Shown one piece after another: positions 1 to 7,880 of a DNA stretch of 64,000 nt. The notes beneath the pieces were generated by a model. The model saw only the letters and a program-made list of their open reading frames with translations. It made no database searches and had not been told where the DNA came from. Numbering within the stretch: position 1 is the stretch's first letter; each line of letters starts with the position of its first letter. Both the position numbers and the translations under genes were made by a program. This DNA comes from Pseudomonas borbori. Lineage in GTDB: Bacteria; Pseudomonadota; Gammaproteobacteria; Pseudomonadales; Pseudomonadaceae. The DNA lies in contig NZ_FOWX01000024.1 of NCBI RefSeq assembly GCF_900115555.1, forward strand, positions 1 through 64,000, read 5' to 3'.

Positions 1-312
1 GAAGTCAGCCGAGGCCGTAGTAGCTGCTCGAAACCGGAGCAATGAAGGGCTGAACCTGCCATGAGCGGATAGTCAGGTGTGCTCTCTGAGCGGGTCGTAG
101 GCACAAGCTCCCTAATACGGAGGCCTGGACATTTAGGAAGTAGGGGCCGGAAGTCCCGAGGGCCTGTCTGGGTGCTTAGATTACGCGGGCGACACATCGA
201 ACGAAACCAAGCTCGCTGACGCAGTTGGTCAGTAGGCAGGAACCGCCGTATACGGAACCGTACGTACGGTGGTGTGGGAGGACGGCGGGGGCGACCCCGC
301 CTTCTACCCGAT
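1..312 (+). mobile_element. Group II intron, 3' portion (domains V and VI), no RT frame visible
   Basis: Bases 243-274 fold as a domain V-like hairpin: ACCGCCGTA pairs with TACGGTGGT around an inner ACG/CGT stem and a small loop, with the usual 2-nt bulge. Bases 276-309 fold as domain VI: GGGAGGA...CGGGG pairs with CCCCG...TTCTACCC around a GCGA tetraloop and leaves one unpaired A (about 306), the expected branch-point adenosine. The intron should end near 311-312 (AT). The leftmost bases (GAAGTCAGCCGAGGCCGTAG) resemble what normally lies just before the intron-encoded protein, yet no reverse transcriptase/maturase frame lies between there and domain V. So this is either an ORF-less or deleted intron, or the ORF lies left of the window. 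Just after the intron, 315-368 is open for 17 codons and ends in TAA, possibly the 3' exon of an interrupted gene. Confidence 0.75.
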
Positions 313-380
313 TCCTAGGCTTTATCCGGTGGAGATTGAACGACTGGCCTATCGTTTCGACAGATTAAATAAACCAGGTA

Positions 381-406
381 ATCCCCCGGTTTTGCCGGGG
401 GGGTAT
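381..406. terminator. Hairpin terminator between the intron exon and zapE
   Basis: CCCCCGG (383-389) pairs with CCGGGGG (395-401) across a TTTTG loop, with flanking A/T pairs. It lies 24 bases past the zapE stop and 15 bases past the TAA at 366-368, so it could serve both strands. Neither side has a long uninterrupted T run. Confidence 0.6.
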
Positions 407-429
407 TTACTTTCCGCTCAAACCAGTTC

Positions 430-1551
430 TCAAGTACCAAAGCGCTGTAGCTGCATCTCCTGCAGGCGGCTCAGGGTGCGGCGAAAGGCGAAGCTCAGGT
501 AGCCCTCGGTATAGAGTTCGGTCAAGGGCACCTGGGCCTCGATATACAGCGGCACCTTGCGGTCGTAGCACTCGTCCACCAGGGTGATAAAGCGCCGCAC
601 GCTATCGTCCTTGACCGACAGCGCCGGCAGCTGGCGGTCGCCGGCCTGCACCCGCTCCACCCCATCTTCGGTGCCGCGGGCGATCTTCGCAGCTCGTTGC
701 GGGCTGCTCAGGTTCGGCACCTCGCCGAGCAGGATGGCGCTGAAGCGGTCGCACAGGGCGATAAAGTCCAGGGCCGCCAGGGGTTGCTCACACAGATCGG
801 CAAAGCGGCACCAGAGCACGTCATCGCAGTGGCGCAGCGTTTGCACATTGCGGTTGCCCAGCGCGAGCGGTTGATCGCTGCTGGGCCTGCCCGCGGCCAG
901 TTGGCTGAAACTGCGATTGAGCACGCCGGGCATGCCGGGCGTGGCGACCCAGTAGCGGCGATGGGCGGCGCCGGGGTGCAGGCGATGGTCTTGGTTGCCG
1001 TCGATGCTCACCACCTGCATGTGCCGCTGCAGGGCGGCGATGGCCGGGAGAAAGCGTTCGCGGTTGAAACCCTCGGCATACAGCTGCTCGGGCGGCTGGT
1101 TGGAGGTGGCGACCAGCACCACGCCCTGCTCGAACATGACCTGAAACAGCCGGCCGAGAATGATCGCATCGCCGATATCGCCGACGAACAGTTCGTCGAA
1201 GCACAGCACCCGGACCTCTGCGCTCAGCTCCACGGCCAAGGCCTGCAGGGGATCGGCGGTGCCGGTCAGCTGGAACAGGCGGATATGCACCCAGCGCATG
1301 AAGTGGTGAAAGTGCTGGCGCCGCGCCGGTACCTTCAGGCCCTTGTAGAAACTGTCCATCAGCCAGGTCTTGCCGCGACCCACCGGCCCCCACAAATAAA
1401 CTCCGCTGATGGGGTGCGTTGCTGCAGCCTGGTGCAAGGCCTGATGGCAATCGTGCAAGGCCTGGGCAGCCTGCCATTGCGCGGGATCGGACTTGAAGCC
1501 GTCGCGGTCGATGGCTTGCTGGTAGGCGGTCAGGGGTGAGCTGCAGTCCAT
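430..1551 (-). CDS. zapE: AFG1-family ATPase ZapE
   Basis: Cell-division ATPase of the AFG1/ZapE family; in E. coli ZapE associates with the Z-ring. The 373-residue length is normal for the family. Walker A is GPVGRGKTW near residue 65 and Walker B is VLCFDELFVGDIGDA, followed by the ATSNQPPEQLY segment typical of the family. The start is MDCSSPLTAYQ: its ATG overlaps the stop of the upstream acetyltransferase by one base (TGATG), which implies translational coupling. A longer reading to 1656 would run into that gene and has no family-like sequence. A hairpin terminator follows the stop. Confidence 0.9.
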   Translation of the reverse strand: MDCSSPLTAYQQAIDRDGFKSDPAQWQAAQALHDCHQALHQAAATHPISGVYLWGPVGRGKTWLMDSFYKGLKVPARRQHFHHFMRWVHIRLFQLTGTADPLQALAVELSAEVRVLCFDELFVGDIGDAIILGRLFQVMFEQGVVLVATSNQPPEQLYAEGFNRERFLPAIAALQRHMQVVSIDGNQDHRLHPGAAHRRYWVATPGMPGVLNRSFSQLAAGRPSSDQPLALGNRNVQTLRHCDDVLWCRFADLCEQPLAALDFIALCDRFSAILLGEVPNLSSPQRAAKIARGTEDGVERVQAGDRQLPALSVKDDSVRRFITLVDECYDRKVPLYIEAQVPLTELYTEGYLSFAFRRTLSRLQEMQLQRFGT

Positions 1552-1985
1552 CAGCGTGCCTCGATACGCTTGTGCATAAAGGCCGAGTTGGCCGGGCACA
1601 GGCTGGAAAATTCCGGGGTTTGCCGAATCGCTGCCGGCGCATCGGCTCTGGTGCAACTGGCATAGCCCAGCTGGCGGAAGAAGGCTTCGGCCGTGGTGGT
1701 CAGCAGGTAGATTTCCTGCACACCCTGCTGGCCGGCATAGGCCTCGGCTTGGGCCACCAGCCTGGTGCCATAACCCTTGCCGCGCGCGCCTGCGGCCACC
1801 ACCAAGGACCTGAGCAGCGCCACCTCGCCATACAGCTCCAGGCCGACCACTGCATCGGGCGAATCCTCTGGCCCGCAGGCGATAAAGTGCTCGAAGTGTT
1901 CGGCGCGCAGGTCTGAGGTCGGCAGAGCGGCGGTTGCGAGCAATGCTTTTACCGCAGCGGCGGAGGGTTGCAGGTGGAAATCCAT
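1551..1985 (-). CDS. GNAT acetyltransferase, ArsN2-like
   Basis: About 144 residues. The central AGARGKGYGTRLVAQAE segment is the GNAT acetyl-CoA pyrophosphate-binding motif (R/Q-x-x-G-x-G/A). The YLLTTTAEAFFRQLGY stretch and the C-terminal PAAIRQTPEFSSLCPANS resemble proteins annotated as arsenic-resistance acetyltransferase ArsN2. No other arsenic gene is nearby, so the substrate is open. The start chosen is MDFHLQPSA; an in-frame extension to 2081 has low-complexity residues. It is immediately upstream of and coupled to zapE. Confidence 0.75.
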   Translation of the reverse strand: MDFHLQPSAAAVKALLATAALPTSDLRAEHFEHFIACGPEDSPDAVVGLELYGEVALLRSLVVAAGARGKGYGTRLVAQAEAYAGQQGVQEIYLLTTTAEAFFRQLGYASCTRADAPAAIRQTPEFSSLCPANSAFMHKRIEAR

Positions 1986-2115
1986 GGGGTCACCATTGGT
2001 GAGTTTTGATCGATAGCGCAGCGCCCGCACGCTAGGGGCTTTTGCGGAAAAAATCCATAGAAGAGTCGATAAAGTGGCCATGCCCTGCGCTTATGGCCAA
2101 GGCCGGCTCTGTTTT

Positions 2116-2182
2116 GTAGCCCGGATGTAATCCAGGAGCGGATTTGCCGGCGCTAGCTTCCCCCGGATTGCATCCGGGCTAC
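2116..2182. repeat. Intergenic palindromic repeat (GTAGCCCGGAT type)
   Basis: GTAGCCCGGATGTAATCC at the left pairs with GGATTGCATCCGGGCTAC at the right. The right arm itself contains the 7-bp hairpin CCCGGAT-TGC-ATCCGGG. The same core recurs at 15795-15811 and 54458-54472, and in variant form at 58042-58115, always between genes. It probably also acts as a terminator for the HAD gene end region. Confidence 0.8.
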
Positions 2183-2233
2183 CAGGTGCACGGGCTGGAT
2201 ATGGCAATGCCTTGTCCAGCGCTTGCGCCTTGA

Positions 2234-2887
2234 TCAGCGCCAGTCAAGAATCGGCCAGCCGGCCTGCTCGGCATGCCGCCGCAGGCTTGGGTCCGGGTTG
2301 ACCACATGGGGCTTGGCGACCACTTGCAGCAGCGGCAGGTCGTTGTGCGAGTCGGAGTAGAAGTAGGCGCCGTCGAGGCTTTCGCCTTGTTCTTCGAGCC
2401 AGGCCTGCAGGCGGCTGACCTTGCCTTCGCGGTAGGTCAGCACGCCCCGGGTGCGGCCGCTGTAGGTGGCGTGTTGCTCTTCGATGTCGATGGCCAGTAC
2501 ATCCTCGACCTTCAGGCGTGCGGCGATGGCGCTGACCAGGAAATGCGCCGAGGCGGAGATGATCAGAATCCGGTCGCCGGCGGCGCGGTGGTTGGCCAGG
2601 CAGCGGGTGGCGGCGCTGTAGAAGATCGGCTCGATCACGTCTTCGACGAAGGGCTCGACCACATGGGCGACTTCCTCGACCGTGCGGCCCACCAGGGGCG
2701 AGAGGGTGAAGGCCATGTAGTCCTCCATGGCCAGCTCGCCAGCACTGTACTGGCGCATCAGTTCCTGCTCGCGGGCGATAAAGCTGTCGCCATCGGCCCA
2801 GTCGAGCTCGACCATTTCCCGGGCCCACAGACTGGCGCAGTCGCCGCCGATCAGGGTTTCGTCCAGGTCGAAAATTGCCAGGGCCAT
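2234..2887 (-). CDS. HAD-superfamily (subclass IB) phosphatase
   Basis: 217 residues. Motif I is FDLDETL (residues 6-12), with the nucleophile and general-acid aspartates. Motif II is IISASAHFL, and motif III/IV is the YSDSHNDLPLL stretch characteristic of the phosphoserine phosphatase-like IB group. It is the last gene of the transport operon: its ATG shares one base with the stop of the ATPase gene (TGATG). In that setting it probably removes phosphate from an imported or partly processed phospho-compound, but the substrate is not evident from sequence. Confidence 0.85.
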   Translation of the reverse strand: MALAIFDLDETLIGGDCASLWAREMVELDWADGDSFIAREQELMRQYSAGELAMEDYMAFTLSPLVGRTVEEVAHVVEPFVEDVIEPIFYSAATRCLANHRAAGDRILIISASAHFLVSAIAARLKVEDVLAIDIEEQHATYSGRTRGVLTYREGKVSRLQAWLEEQGESLDGAYFYSDSHNDLPLLQVVAKPHVVNPDPSLRRHAEQAGWPILDWR

Positions 2888-3876
2888 CAGGCCACCTCAC
2901 GGATTGCATTGGCGTCTATGTTAAGCGCGATACGCTGGCCGTTGGCGTGCATGTCGTCCGCCGAGCGGTTCAGCACGTCGACCAGCAACTCGACGCCACG
3001 GGCCTCGATGCGGTAACGGATGACGTTGCCGAGCAGGCTGTGGCTGCGGATCTGCGCCTCGATCTTGCCCTGGCTGCCAATCTGGATGGCTTCCGGGCGG
3101 ATGGCGATGCGGCTGCTTACCGGCCGGTCGAGCAGGCGGCTGGCTTGGCTTGCGTCAAGCAGGTTGTAGTTGCCGATAAAGCCGGCGGCGAAGACATCTA
3201 CCGGGGCGGTGTAGAGGGTCTCGGCGTCGCCACTCTGGACGATCTGTCCGGCGTTCATCAGGAAGATGCGGTCGGACAGCACCAGGGCTTCTTCCTGGTC
3301 ATGGGTGACGAAAATGGTGGTCAGGCCCAGCTCACGCTGGATCTGCCGGATCTGCTCGCGCAGGTGCTTGCGAATCCGCGCATCCAGCGCCGACAGTGGT
3401 TCATCCAGCAATAGCAGGCGCGGGCGGGTGACCAGCGAGCGGGCCAGGGCCACGCGCTGGCATTGGCCACCGGACAACTGGTGCGGGTAGCGCGCGGCGA
3501 AATCGCCGAGTTCGACCATGGCCAGGGCTTCGCGCACGCGCTCGGCGCTTTCTTCCTTGGCGACCTTCTGCATGCGCAGGCCGAAGGCGACGTTCTGTTG
3601 CACGGTCATATTGGGAAACAGCGCGTAGCTCTGGAACACCATGCCGATGCCGCGTTTCTGCGGCGCTTGCGGCACCAGGTCGTCGCCATCGAGGAGGATC
3701 TGCCCGCCGCCCACTTCGGTGAGGCCGGCGATGCAGCGCAGCAGGGTGGACTTGCCGCAGCCCGAAGGGCCGAGCAGGGTGACGAATTCGCCTTTGCCGA
3801 TCTCGCAGTCGATATCGCTGAAGATCGAGGTGGTGCCGTAGCTTTTGTGCAGGCCGCGGATGCTCAGATAACTCAT
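2887..3876 (-). CDS. ABC transporter ATP-binding protein (phosphonate/iron/spermidine-type importer)
   Basis: 329 residues. Walker A is GPSGCGKSTLLR, the Q-loop is VFQSYALFP, the signature is LSGGQCQRVALARS, Walker B is LLLLDEPLSALD and the switch histidine is in FVTHDQEEALV. The C-terminal ~100 residues form a TOBE-type regulatory domain, as in PotA, FbpC and PhnT-like importers. Its ATG overlaps the stop of the preceding permease (ATGA). The LSGGQCQR Cys replaces the more usual Q-Q/R and should not matter. Confidence 0.93.
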   Translation of the reverse strand: MSYLSIRGLHKSYGTTSIFSDIDCEIGKGEFVTLLGPSGCGKSTLLRCIAGLTEVGGGQILLDGDDLVPQAPQKRGIGMVFQSYALFPNMTVQQNVAFGLRMQKVAKEESAERVREALAMVELGDFAARYPHQLSGGQCQRVALARSLVTRPRLLLLDEPLSALDARIRKHLREQIRQIQRELGLTTIFVTHDQEEALVLSDRIFLMNAGQIVQSGDAETLYTAPVDVFAAGFIGNYNLLDASQASRLLDRPVSSRIAIRPEAIQIGSQGKIEAQIRSHSLLGNVIRYRIEARGVELLVDVLNRSADDMHANGQRIALNIDANAIREVA

Positions 3877-4670
3877 GACTTGTCCTTGTTCAGGCGGTTG
3901 GCGGCCCAGGTGAAGACCAGCACGAAGAAAAAGTAGGAAATCACCAGGGCGCTGTTGAAATGGCCGCTGCTGTTTTTCATGTTGTTGAGGTAGACCTGCA
4001 GCGTCTCGTAGCGGGTGCCGACCAGCATGTTGGCGAACACGAACTCGCCGAACAGGAAGCTGAAGGAGAGAAACAGCGACACCATCAGGCCCTTGCGCAG
4101 GTTCGGCAGCACCACCAGAAACGCCGCCTTCCAGGTGCTGGCGCCGAGCAGGTGAGCGGCGTCCATCAGGTCCGGCAGGTTGATCGCCTGCAGGTTGTTG
4201 GTGATGGCGCGGTACATGAAGGGCAGGGCGATGGTGAAGTAACAGCCGATCAGGATCCACGGCGTGCCGGTCATCGCCAGCGGCCCCGAGCCGTACAGCT
4301 GCAGCAGGCCCACCGAGGACACCACCGGCGGCACGGCGAACGGCAGCAGGATCAGGATGTTCATCAGCCCGTCGAGCTTGGGGAAGTGGTAATGCACCAC
4401 GAACAGCAGCGGCAGGATCAACAACACCGACAGCGCCAGGGCGCCGAAACAGACCAGCAGCGACTGGCCGAAGGCATCGAGAAAGCGCTGATCGCTCCAC
4501 AGCGCCAGGTACCACTTGAAGGTCAGACCGTCCGGCAGGATGCTCGCCGACCAGCTGGTGGACAACGAATAGAGCAGGGTGCCGGCCAGTGGCGTCAGCA
4601 GAATCAGGAACAGCAGCCAGACCACGATGCGGTGGTAGAGCGCTGCCGGGATGGCGTCAGCGCGCGACAT
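3873..4670 (-). CDS. ABC transporter permease (second permease)
   Basis: 265 residues with about six hydrophobic segments. It resembles the BPD_transp_1 inner-membrane family; the coupling EAA-like loop is in MDAAHLLGASTWKAAFLVVLP. It overlaps the upstream permease by 14 bases and the ATPase by 4 bases, so the three are one translationally coupled unit. It pairs with the product of 4657-5571 to form the membrane channel. Confidence 0.9.
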   Translation of the reverse strand: MSRADAIPAALYHRIVVWLLFLILLTPLAGTLLYSLSTSWSASILPDGLTFKWYLALWSDQRFLDAFGQSLLVCFGALALSVLLILPLLFVVHYHFPKLDGLMNILILLPFAVPPVVSSVGLLQLYGSGPLAMTGTPWILIGCYFTIALPFMYRAITNNLQAINLPDLMDAAHLLGASTWKAAFLVVLPNLRKGLMVSLFLSFSFLFGEFVFANMLVGTRYETLQVYLNNMKNSSGHFNSALVISYFFFVLVFTWAANRLNKDKS

Positions 4671-5571
4671 GGCGGTTCCTCTTCAGCAATAGTTGGTGGG
4701 CCACGGTGATTACCGCCATCAGGCCGACCAGGATCATCGCCAAGGCGCTGGCCAGATTCGGGTCGAGGGAAATATCGCCGGAGACCAGGCCGGCGATGCG
4801 GATCGGCATCACGTTGAAGTTGCCGGTGGTCAGGTAGTACACGGTGGCGTAGGCGCCCAGGGCGTTGGCCAGGAGGATGACGAAGGTGCCGAGCAGCGCC
4901 GGGGTCAGTACCGGCAGGCCGATATGCCGCCAGAAATCCCAGGTATTGGCGCCGAGCAGCGCGGCGGACTCGCGCCAGTCCTCGCGCAGGGCGTCGAAGG
5001 CCGGGTAGAGCAGCAATACGCCGAGGGGAATCTGAAAGTAGGTGTAGAGCACGATCAGGCCGTTTTTCGAGTAGAGGTTGAAGCTCTCGATCAGACCGAT
5101 CTTGATCAGCAGCAGGGTCAGCGCGCCGTTGAAGCCGAGCAGGATGATAAAGGCGAAGGCCAGCGGCACCCCGGCGAAGTTGCTGGTCATGTTGGAGAAG
5201 GCCATGACGAAATCGCGCAGCTTGGAATCGACCTGATGCAGCGAATAGCTGCCGAGGATGGCGATGCTCATGCCGAACAGGCTCGACCAGAAGGCAATCT
5301 GCAGGCTGTGCTTGATCGCCTGCAGGTAGAACTTGGAGCCGAATATCTTGGCGAAATTGGCCAGGCCCCAGCCCTCGGCGCTATTCAGGCTGTTGATCGC
5401 CACCCATACCAGCGGCGCGATCTGAAAGACCATAAAGAAAATCGCGAAGGGCAGCAGGCACAGCGCCGCCAGCCATTTGCCCCTGAGCTGCGGCGACAGG
5501 CGCGCGCGTGACACGGCCAGCGGCTGCGTTTCGCCGGGCAGCTTGGCGCTTTGTCCGACTGGCGCGCTCAT
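4657..5571 (-). CDS. ABC transporter permease (first permease)
   Basis: 304 residues with six or more hydrophobic spans; the coupling loop is RESAALLGANTWDFWRHIGLP. The start is MSAPVGQSAK, whose ATG overlaps the stop of the upstream phosphatase gene by 4 bases (ATGA). The family resembles the PotB/CysU/PhnU-like permeases. The first ~45 residues are cytoplasmic and proline/arginine-rich before TM1 (WLAALCLLPFAIFF). Confidence 0.9.
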   Translation of the reverse strand: MSAPVGQSAKLPGETQPLAVSRARLSPQLRGKWLAALCLLPFAIFFMVFQIAPLVWVAINSLNSAEGWGLANFAKIFGSKFYLQAIKHSLQIAFWSSLFGMSIAILGSYSLHQVDSKLRDFVMAFSNMTSNFAGVPLAFAFIILLGFNGALTLLLIKIGLIESFNLYSKNGLIVLYTYFQIPLGVLLLYPAFDALREDWRESAALLGANTWDFWRHIGLPVLTPALLGTFVILLANALGAYATVYYLTTGNFNVMPIRIAGLVSGDISLDPNLASALAMILVGLMAVITVAHQLLLKRNRHVAR

Positions 5572-6371
5572 TTCAGTAATTCTCTGCAGACGGGTTTGTC
5601 GTGGGCCACGCCGAGCAGTTCGCAGACGGTGCCGCACAGTTCGGTCTGTTTCGGTTGGGCATCGCCGCTGAGGCTGAACGCCGAACCCAGCACGAATAGC
5701 GGTACTTCTCGTTCTTCGGCGAGCAGGCCGTTGTGCGAACGGTCAAGGTTCATGCCGTGGTCGGCGGTGACCAGCACCTGGTAACCGGCATCGAGCCAGC
5801 CTTGCAGGTAGTCGGCGAGCAGCACATCGGCTCCGCGGGCGCTGTTGCGGTATTGCGCGCTGTCGAGGCCGTGCTTGTGGCCGGCGTCATCGATGTTCAT
5901 CGGATGCACCAGGAGGAAATTCGGGCTGTGGCGCAGGCGCAGGCTTTCCGCGTCGGCGAACAGGTGGGAGTCGGGGTAGTGATCGGCATAGTAGAAATGC
6001 CCATGCTGGATCGGCAGCTCGAGGTCATCGGTATGGCGGTCGCGGGCCGCAATGAAGGGCGCGCGGTTATACAGTTCGCTGACCCAGTGATAGGCCGCGG
6101 CGGCGGTGCAGAGGCCGGCGGCGCGGGCGTAGTGAAAGACGCTGCGCTGGTTGGACAGGCGCACCACCTGGTTGTGTACCACGCCGCTGTCGATCGGTGG
6201 GACGCCGGTAAGGATGCATTCGTACAGCGGACGGGACAGCGACGGTAGCTCGCAGTCGAGCTTGTACAGCGCCGCACGCTCGGCGCCGCAGTAGGCCTGC
6301 AGATGCCCCAGCGCGTGGCGGGCCACCTCATAATTCAGGCCATCCAGTACCACCAGGATGACGTTGTGCAT
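5568..6371 (-). CDS. Alkaline phosphatase-superfamily enzyme (nucleotide pyrophosphatase/phosphodiesterase-like)
   Basis: 267 residues. The metal-site signatures of the alkaline phosphatase superfamily are visible: VVLDGLNYE at the N terminus, a nucleophile region LPSLSRPLYECILTGVPP, MNIDDAGHKHG and VTADHGM. No signal peptide is seen with the chosen start, so it should be cytoplasmic. MHNVILVV is chosen because the family usually begins there; MQRMHNV (6380) sits only 2 bases from an AAGGA and is less likely. It is the second gene of the binding protein-transporter operon, which suggests that the imported compound is a phosphoester or phosphonate hydrolysed after entry. Confidence 0.85.
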   Translation of the reverse strand: MHNVILVVLDGLNYEVARHALGHLQAYCGAERAALYKLDCELPSLSRPLYECILTGVPPIDSGVVHNQVVRLSNQRSVFHYARAAGLCTAAAAYHWVSELYNRAPFIAARDRHTDDLELPIQHGHFYYADHYPDSHLFADAESLRLRHSPNFLLVHPMNIDDAGHKHGLDSAQYRNSARGADVLLADYLQGWLDAGYQVLVTADHGMNLDRSHNGLLAEEREVPLFVLGSAFSLSGDAQPKQTELCGTVCELLGVAHDKPVCRELLK

Positions 6372-6417
6372 GCGCTGCATGTTCCTTGTATTGCGAAATA
6401 GCGGGTGGAACCATATG

Positions 6418-6507
6418 CGTAGGATGGGGCCGGCCGCGTAGGTTGAGCTGGCGATACCCATCAAGGTAGGTGGAGCGATGGGTATCGCTGCGCTCCACCC
6501 ATCCTAC
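6418..6507. repeat. Intergenic palindromic repeat (CGTAGGATGG type)
   Basis: Nested inverted repeats: CGTAGGATGG at 6418 pairs with CCATCCTACG near 6500, and GCGATACCCATC (6451-6462) pairs with GATGGGTATCGC (6478-6489). It lies inside the transport operon, between the binding-protein gene and the phosphatase gene, where it could attenuate or protect the downstream message. Related copies are at 50561-50715, 57075-57174 and 60891-61050. Confidence 0.8.
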
Positions 6508-6512
6508 GGCCG

Positions 6513-7571
6513 TTACTCCATATTGATGATGACGTTTTCCTGCCATTGCTGCGGCAGGGCCTTGGACGTGGCTTCCCAGGCGGCGGCATCCTTGATCGGT
6601 TGCACCTTGGCATATTGCTCGTTCGGCAGCAGCTTGGCCTGAACCTCGGCCGGCAAGGTCAGGTGCTCGGCGCGGATCGGCCGGGCGTTGCCTTTGGCCA
6701 GGTTGATCTGCCCCGCATCGCTCAAGATGTACTCGCGCGCCAGTTTGGCGGCGTTGGGATTCTTCGCATACTTGTTGATGATGGTGGTGTAGCCGGAGAT
6801 CACCGAACCGTCGGATGGAATCAGCACCTCGAAGCGGCTCGGGTCGATCTGGTCGCGATAGGACAGACCGTTGAAGTCCCAGACCACGCCGACTTCCACT
6901 TCGCCTTTTTCCAGGGTCTGGATGGTCGGGTTGGCCAGCGACAGGCGGCCTTGTTCGGCGATGGCGGCGAAGTAGTCCAGGCCCGGTTGGATATTCGTCT
7001 CGTCTCCGCCGTTGGCGATGGCCGCCGCCAGTACGCCGTTGACCGCCTGCGCCGCGGCACTGACATCGCCGATGGCGACGCGGTATTTGCCGGTTTTCAC
7101 ATCGGCCCAGCTTTTCGGCACGTCCTTGACCAGTTGCTTGTTGACGATAAAGGCGATGGAGCCGGTGTAGGCGAGCATCCAGTGGCCGTCGGCATCCTTG
7201 GCCCAGCTCGGGATCTGTTCCCAGGTGCTCGGTTTGTAGGCCTGGGTAACGCCCTGCTGCACCGCGATGGGGCCGAAGGCCGCACCGACGTCGCCGATAT
7301 CGGCGCTGGCGTTGTCTTTCTCGGCGGCGAATTTGGCGATTTCCTGGGCCGAACTCATGTCGGTGTCCATGTGCTTGAGGCCGTAGAGCTTCTCCAGGTC
7401 GACCCAGGTGTCCTTCCAGTTGGCCCAGCTGTCCGGCATGCCCACGCTGTTCACCGCGCCTTCGGCCCGCGCGGCTTGTTCCAGCGCCTTTACGTCCATT
7501 TCGCTCGCCATGGCCGATGCCGCGAGGGCGATGGTCGAACCTATCAATGAAGCCAGCAGTCGTTTTTTCAT
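6513..7571 (-). CDS. ABC transporter periplasmic substrate-binding protein
   Basis: 352 residues with a Sec signal peptide (MKKRLLASLIGSTIALAASAMA, cleavage near ASA-MA/SE). It looks like the extracellular solute-binding type 2 family (PotD/FbpA/PhnS shape), with GKYRVAIGDVS and NKYAKNPNAAKLAREYILS segments typical of that fold. It is the first gene of the operon running to 2234. A GGAG ribosome-binding site precedes the ATG, and a palindrome (7596-7607) sits in the leader. The ligand is not predictable; the phosphatase neighbours favour a phosphonate or phosphoester. Confidence 0.9.
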   Translation of the reverse strand: MKKRLLASLIGSTIALAASAMASEMDVKALEQAARAEGAVNSVGMPDSWANWKDTWVDLEKLYGLKHMDTDMSSAQEIAKFAAEKDNASADIGDVGAAFGPIAVQQGVTQAYKPSTWEQIPSWAKDADGHWMLAYTGSIAFIVNKQLVKDVPKSWADVKTGKYRVAIGDVSAAAQAVNGVLAAAIANGGDETNIQPGLDYFAAIAEQGRLSLANPTIQTLEKGEVEVGVVWDFNGLSYRDQIDPSRFEVLIPSDGSVISGYTTIINKYAKNPNAAKLAREYILSDAGQINLAKGNARPIRAEHLTLPAEVQAKLLPNEQYAKVQPIKDAAAWEATSKALPQQWQENVIINME

Positions 7572-7595
7572 CGAAAACTCCGTTGCGGTGAATGT

Positions 7596-7607
7596 TGGTC
7601 TAGATCA
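7596..7607. promoter_or_regulatory. Putative GntR/UTRA operator, transport-operon side
   Basis: TGGTCTAGATCA is an imperfect 12-bp palindrome that matches TGGACTAGTCCA at 7854-7865 in the pattern TGGNCTAGNYCA. It is 25 bases upstream of the binding-protein ATG, where a bound repressor would block expression. Sites of this shape (TGG-N-CTAG/TATAG-N-CCA) are known for HutC-subfamily GntR regulators such as PhnF. Confidence 0.6.
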
Positions 7608-7853
7608 GAAGGAACCCAGCCAATCTAAGCCAACGGCATGACATTTTTATGTCGTCTCTCGCCTTGTGCCTCGCTTTCGCGCCAGGGCAGACTAAGCATA
7701 TCCAGCGTAGACCATGGCCAGCCCGCGCACGCCGGAAAGTGCCATAAGGCCGGCGCGCTATCAGTTCACAGCTGTCACCTGTCAGTCATCAAAGGTGCTT
7801 AGGATCGCCACAAATCGCGTCCTAGCTGCCGCGGTTGAATATATTTATCAATT

Positions 7854-7865
7854 TGGACTAGTCCA
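7854..7865. promoter_or_regulatory. Putative GntR/UTRA operator, regulator side
   Basis: TGGACTAGTCCA is a perfect 12-bp palindrome 16 bases upstream of the regulator ATG. Its arms match the site in front of the divergent transport operon, as expected if the regulator controls both itself and the operon. The rest of the 309-base divergent region holds the two promoters and an inverted repeat at 7640-7653 (GACAT-TTTT-ATGTC). Confidence 0.65.
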
Positions 7866-7880
7866 GTGTGGGGGTAACCA

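Noticed and set aside
7770..7800. PHO box at CTGTCACCTGTCAG
   Set aside because: The two CTGTCA units are 7 bases apart, not 11, so it does not fit the direct-repeat spacing.
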